From FEN-1297 sp964530445 (GTDB taxonomy: Bacteria; Bacteroidota; Ignavibacteria; Ignavibacteriales; Ignavibacteriaceae), in assembly GCA_964530445.1 (NCBI GenBank), contig CAZHBJ010000146.1:1-8512 (forward strand): a stretch of 8,512 bases of DNA, in the 5' to 3' direction. A program made the position numbers and the translations under genes. Shown one piece after another: positions 6,440-8,512 of this stretch. Every line of letters starts with the position of its first letter. Position 1 is the first letter of the stretch. Under the pieces are notes generated by a model that searched no databases, was not told the origin of the DNA, and saw only the letters and a list, made by a program, of their open reading frames with translations.

Positions 6440-8005
6440 ATGGCCGACATATTTTTTCGTTTTAATAATATTGCTTTGTTATTTGTTATCTTAATCTTTA
6501 CAGGTTGTTCTGATTATAACAGAGTTTCCCGGGAAGTAAGAGATAAAGATTCATTTCAAAAAGCGGAATATGAAAATAATGGGGGAATAGAAAAAAACTC
6601 GCCATATCTTAAAATTCATATGAAAAACGGAAGCGTTTATGTTTTACATAATTGGCAATATAATGATTCATCTACGATTGGGGAAGGTTGTTTCCTTAAC
6701 GAATATAGAGATACGCTGAGTAAAGGGAATTATAATGTAAGTAATGATTCTGTCTCTTTATTCGAAACTAATACTATTAAATCTTCAGGTTCTCAAATTG
6801 CATTAACAGTATTTACAGGAATAACAGCCGCCGTAACAGTTGCTTGTATTGCAAATCCGAAAGCATGCTTTGGATCGTGCCCTACTTTTTATGTTGAGGA
6901 TAACGACGGTTATCATTTACGTGCCGAGGGCTTTTCATCAAGCATAAGTCCTTCCATGGAAGCATCCGATATTGATGCTTTATATAGAGAAAGTGAACCG
7001 GGAAAAGATTTCTTTTTAGAAATGAAAAATGAAGCGCTTGAAACCCATGTAGTTCGAAGCGTTGATTTAATTGCTGTACCAAAGGAAAAGAATTCACGAA
7101 TCTTTGCAGATAATGATGGAAAATTTTGGGAAAGTAATGTTCAGGTGACTCCAACTTATGCTGAATCCGAAGAAGGTGACGCTTTGGAATTAACTAAATT
7201 TTTTGACGGCAAAGAATGGTTCAGTAAATCCGATTCTAATTATTTAGGCACTAAAGAGATTATGGAACTGGAATTTGATAATGTACCTCCGCAGCCTTGC
7301 GGTCTTGTTATTGGATGCAGACAGACCTTACTTTCAACATATCTTATCTATCAGGCCTTTGCATATATGGGAAATGATGTGGGATATTGGTTTGCCCAAA
7401 TTGAAAGGCAGAAATTTAAACTAAGCCGGTATCCCATTGCAGAAATAATGGGAGGAATTGAAGTGCTGACTCAAGATTCAACCGGGGAATGGAAAGTTAG
7501 CTCTGTTATCGATGAACAGGGACCGCTGGCTGTAGATCTTCATCTTCTCCATCTTAAAATGAATACAAGTAAAAACTTAAAGGTGCGTTTAAGAATGACA
7601 AAAGGTAATTGGCGGATTGATTATATCGCTCTTGCTCTAAATCTAAAAAAAGCCGAACCTATTTATTTAAAGCCAAATTCCGTAATAAAAGATGGAAGTA
7701 CAAACCAAAGAGCTCTTGATAAACTTCGTGACTCAGCAAAAGTTTTAACAACTTTACCAGGAGATTCTTATACTCTTAATTATAAAGTACCTTCCGAATC
7801 AAATAGTTATGAATTATTTTTAAAAAGCCGCGGATACTATCTTGAATGGATTCGTAAAGAATGGATAAAAGAAGAAAATTCAACTTATATGTGGCAGATT
7901 CTTTTTGATCCCAAAGCGGCATTAACACGCCTGGCACCGGAATTTAAATCGGTTGAATCTTCCATGGAAAAGAGTTTTTGGAGGAGCCGTTATGCAAAAC
8001 CATAA
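6440..8005 (+). CDS. Large lipoprotein of unknown function with an SCPTFYV segment
   Basis: The 521-residue product begins with a lipoprotein signal: hydrophobic run at about 11-20 and TGC with Cys23 as the lipidated residue. Residues about 56-112 look like a small beta domain (YLKIHMKNGSVYVL, then KGNYNVSNDSVSLFET). A second hydrophobic stretch at 119-138 leads into a Cys-rich turn (C136, C143, C147) and the segment SCPTFYVEDNDGYHLRAEGFSSSI at 146-169, followed by FFLEMKNEALETHVVRSVDLIAVP (191-214) and DNDGKFW (224-230). I recall SCP-(T/Y)-x-Y proteins with this order as uncharacterised lipoproteins in Bacteroidota-like genomes, but know of no function. The C-terminal half (about 240-521) has a beta-rich part with VDLHLLHLKMNTSKNLKVRLRMTKGNWRIDYIAL at 365-398 that could bind a ligand. 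It overlaps the next gene by 14 nt, indicating co-translation. Confidence 0.85.
   Translation: MADIFFRFNNIALLFVILIFTGCSDYNRVSREVRDKDSFQKAEYENNGGIEKNSPYLKIHMKNGSVYVLHNWQYNDSSTIGEGCFLNEYRDTLSKGNYNVSNDSVSLFETNTIKSSGSQIALTVFTGITAAVTVACIANPKACFGSCPTFYVEDNDGYHLRAEGFSSSISPSMEASDIDALYRESEPGKDFFLEMKNEALETHVVRSVDLIAVPKEKNSRIFADNDGKFWESNVQVTPTYAESEEGDALELTKFFDGKEWFSKSDSNYLGTKEIMELEFDNVPPQPCGLVIGCRQTLLSTYLIYQAFAYMGNDVGYWFAQIERQKFKLSRYPIAEIMGGIEVLTQDSTGEWKVSSVIDEQGPLAVDLHLLHLKMNTSKNLKVRLRMTKGNWRIDYIALALNLKKAEPIYLKPNSVIKDGSTNQRALDKLRDSAKVLTTLPGDSYTLNYKVPSESNSYELFLKSRGYYLEWIRKEWIKEENSTYMWQILFDPKAALTRLAPEFKSVESSMEKSFWRSRYAKP
7980..7986 (+). promoter_or_regulatory. Shine-Dalgarno site of the overlapping second lipoprotein gene
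   Basis: GGAGGAG (7980-7986) inside the last codons of the upstream lipoprotein gene is 5 nt from the ATG at 7992. It is one of the strongest ribosome sites in the window and supports both the start and translational coupling of the pair. Confidence 0.75.
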
Positions 8006-8512
8006 ATATTTGGAAATACCGGTCTTTTTATTTCTGTCTGCACTTCTATTTGGTTGTGCAACAACTAATGTCCCTAAAAATTGGTCTTCCGAACCAAATG
8101 AAATGGCTACCGGTACATACGGCGGTTGGATAAATGCCGAATGTTCTAATGAACATGAAAAAGAATACAATATAACAGGTGAGTTAATTGCTGTTAGTGA
8201 TGATTCGATTTTTGTTGCCGATTCAGCGTTTCATTCAATAGCCAAGAAAGATATAACAAACGCAAGACTGGTTTGCTATAAATCGAATTCCGGTTCAATG
8301 TCCGCTCTTGTTGCTTTAGGAACTATCTCCACAATTTCGAATGGTTGGTTTTTAGTTTTTACAATGCCTATGTGGCTCATAGGGGGAACAATTTCCGGCA
8401 CTACTCAATCATATATTCCTATAATTGATTATCCGGAAAATAATTTTAAAGAATTCTCTAAATTTTCCAGGTTTCCGCAAGGGCTACCTGAAAAAATTGA
8501 TAGAAGAAAAAT
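7992..8512 (+). CDS. Conserved hypothetical lipoprotein, cut by the window end
   Basis: From the ATG at 7992, 173 codons stay open to the window edge, so the C-terminus is missing. The product opens with a lipoprotein signal: hydrophobic run at about 9-20 and the lipobox LFGC with Cys22. It then shows ATGTYGGWINAEC (about 39-51), a beta unit ITGELIAVSDDSIFVAD (61-77), IAKKDITNARLVCYKSNSG (83-101), a hydrophobic segment (about 104-134) broken by SNGW and ending MPMWLIGG, then SYIPIIDYPENNFKEFSKFSRFPQGLPEKI. The AYGGW/TYGGW opening, the GELIAV-x-DDS unit and the RFPQGLP segment recall uncharacterised lipoproteins of Bacteroidota-like bacteria; no function is known to me. It starts within the last 14 nt of the upstream lipoprotein gene. 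Both share the order lipobox, DDS/NDS beta unit, glycine-serine stretch, hydrophobic segment, which suggests related N-terminal halves or partners in one envelope assembly. Confidence 0.85.
   Translation, partial: MQNHKYLEIPVFLFLSALLFGCATTNVPKNWSSEPNEMATGTYGGWINAECSNEHEKEYNITGELIAVSDDSIFVADSAFHSIAKKDITNARLVCYKSNSGSMSALVALGTISTISNGWFLVFTMPMWLIGGTISGTTQSYIPIIDYPENNFKEFSKFSRFPQGLPEKIDRRK

Noticed and set aside
6882..7154. Minus-strand frame of 90 codons inside the large lipoprotein gene
   Set aside because: It is antisense to a well-supported lipoprotein gene, with composition typical of a shadow frame.
7922..8170. Minus-strand frame of 82 codons across the lipoprotein gene junction
   Set aside because: It is antisense to both overlapping lipoprotein genes, whose lipoboxes and ribosome sites are clear.

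Overview
The window is AT-rich bacterial DNA. One gene at the left edge runs leftward on the minus strand; everything else that codes lies on the plus strand. The content (a secreted beta-barrel protein, a TonB-fold lipoprotein, a secreted WD40 protein, two Cys-anchored lipoproteins, and a GC-rich hairpin repeat in AT-rich spacers) points to a Gram-negative of the Bacteroidota/Chlorobi/Ignavibacteria group. Nearly every gene has a clear purine-rich Shine-Dalgarno site, which is uncommon in Bacteroidota proper and makes an Ignavibacteria-like host somewhat more likely. This placement is inference; there is no rRNA or other marker gene in the window.

Layout. (1) 1-344, minus strand: the N-terminal 114 codons of a homodimeric-type pyruvate dehydrogenase E1 (aceE), cut by the window edge. 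(2) 345-938: a non-coding spacer with a GC-rich hairpin repeat and a second hairpin just ahead of the next ribosome site. (3) 939-1619: a secreted, probable outer-membrane beta-barrel protein. (4) 1620-2087: a structured spacer with a perfect 20-bp palindrome and a 144-nt nested inverted-repeat element whose cores match integron attC boxes. (5) 2088-3398: creD, an inner-membrane protein. (6) 3544-4011: a small lipoprotein with a TonB C-terminal domain. (7) 4091-6121: a secreted WD40 protein with 14-15 blades. (8) 6130-6288: the 3' remnant of a GNAT acetyltransferase gene. (9) 6440-8005 and 7992-8512 (cut by the window end): two lipoproteins overlapping by 14 nt, very probably one operon.

AceE is central carbon metabolism and is divergently oriented from the rest. 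The plus-strand products all carry an export signal or are membrane proteins. Apart from the terminal overlapping pair, the genes are separated by spacers of about 80 to 470 bp and do not form an evident pathway. The region reads as an accessory cell-envelope gene collection with signs of gene decay and possible mobile-element activity. No complete, recognisable new system was found. The best leads are the attC-like/MITE-like inverted repeat, the coupled lipoprotein pair with a shared N-terminal layout, and the GNAT remnant.
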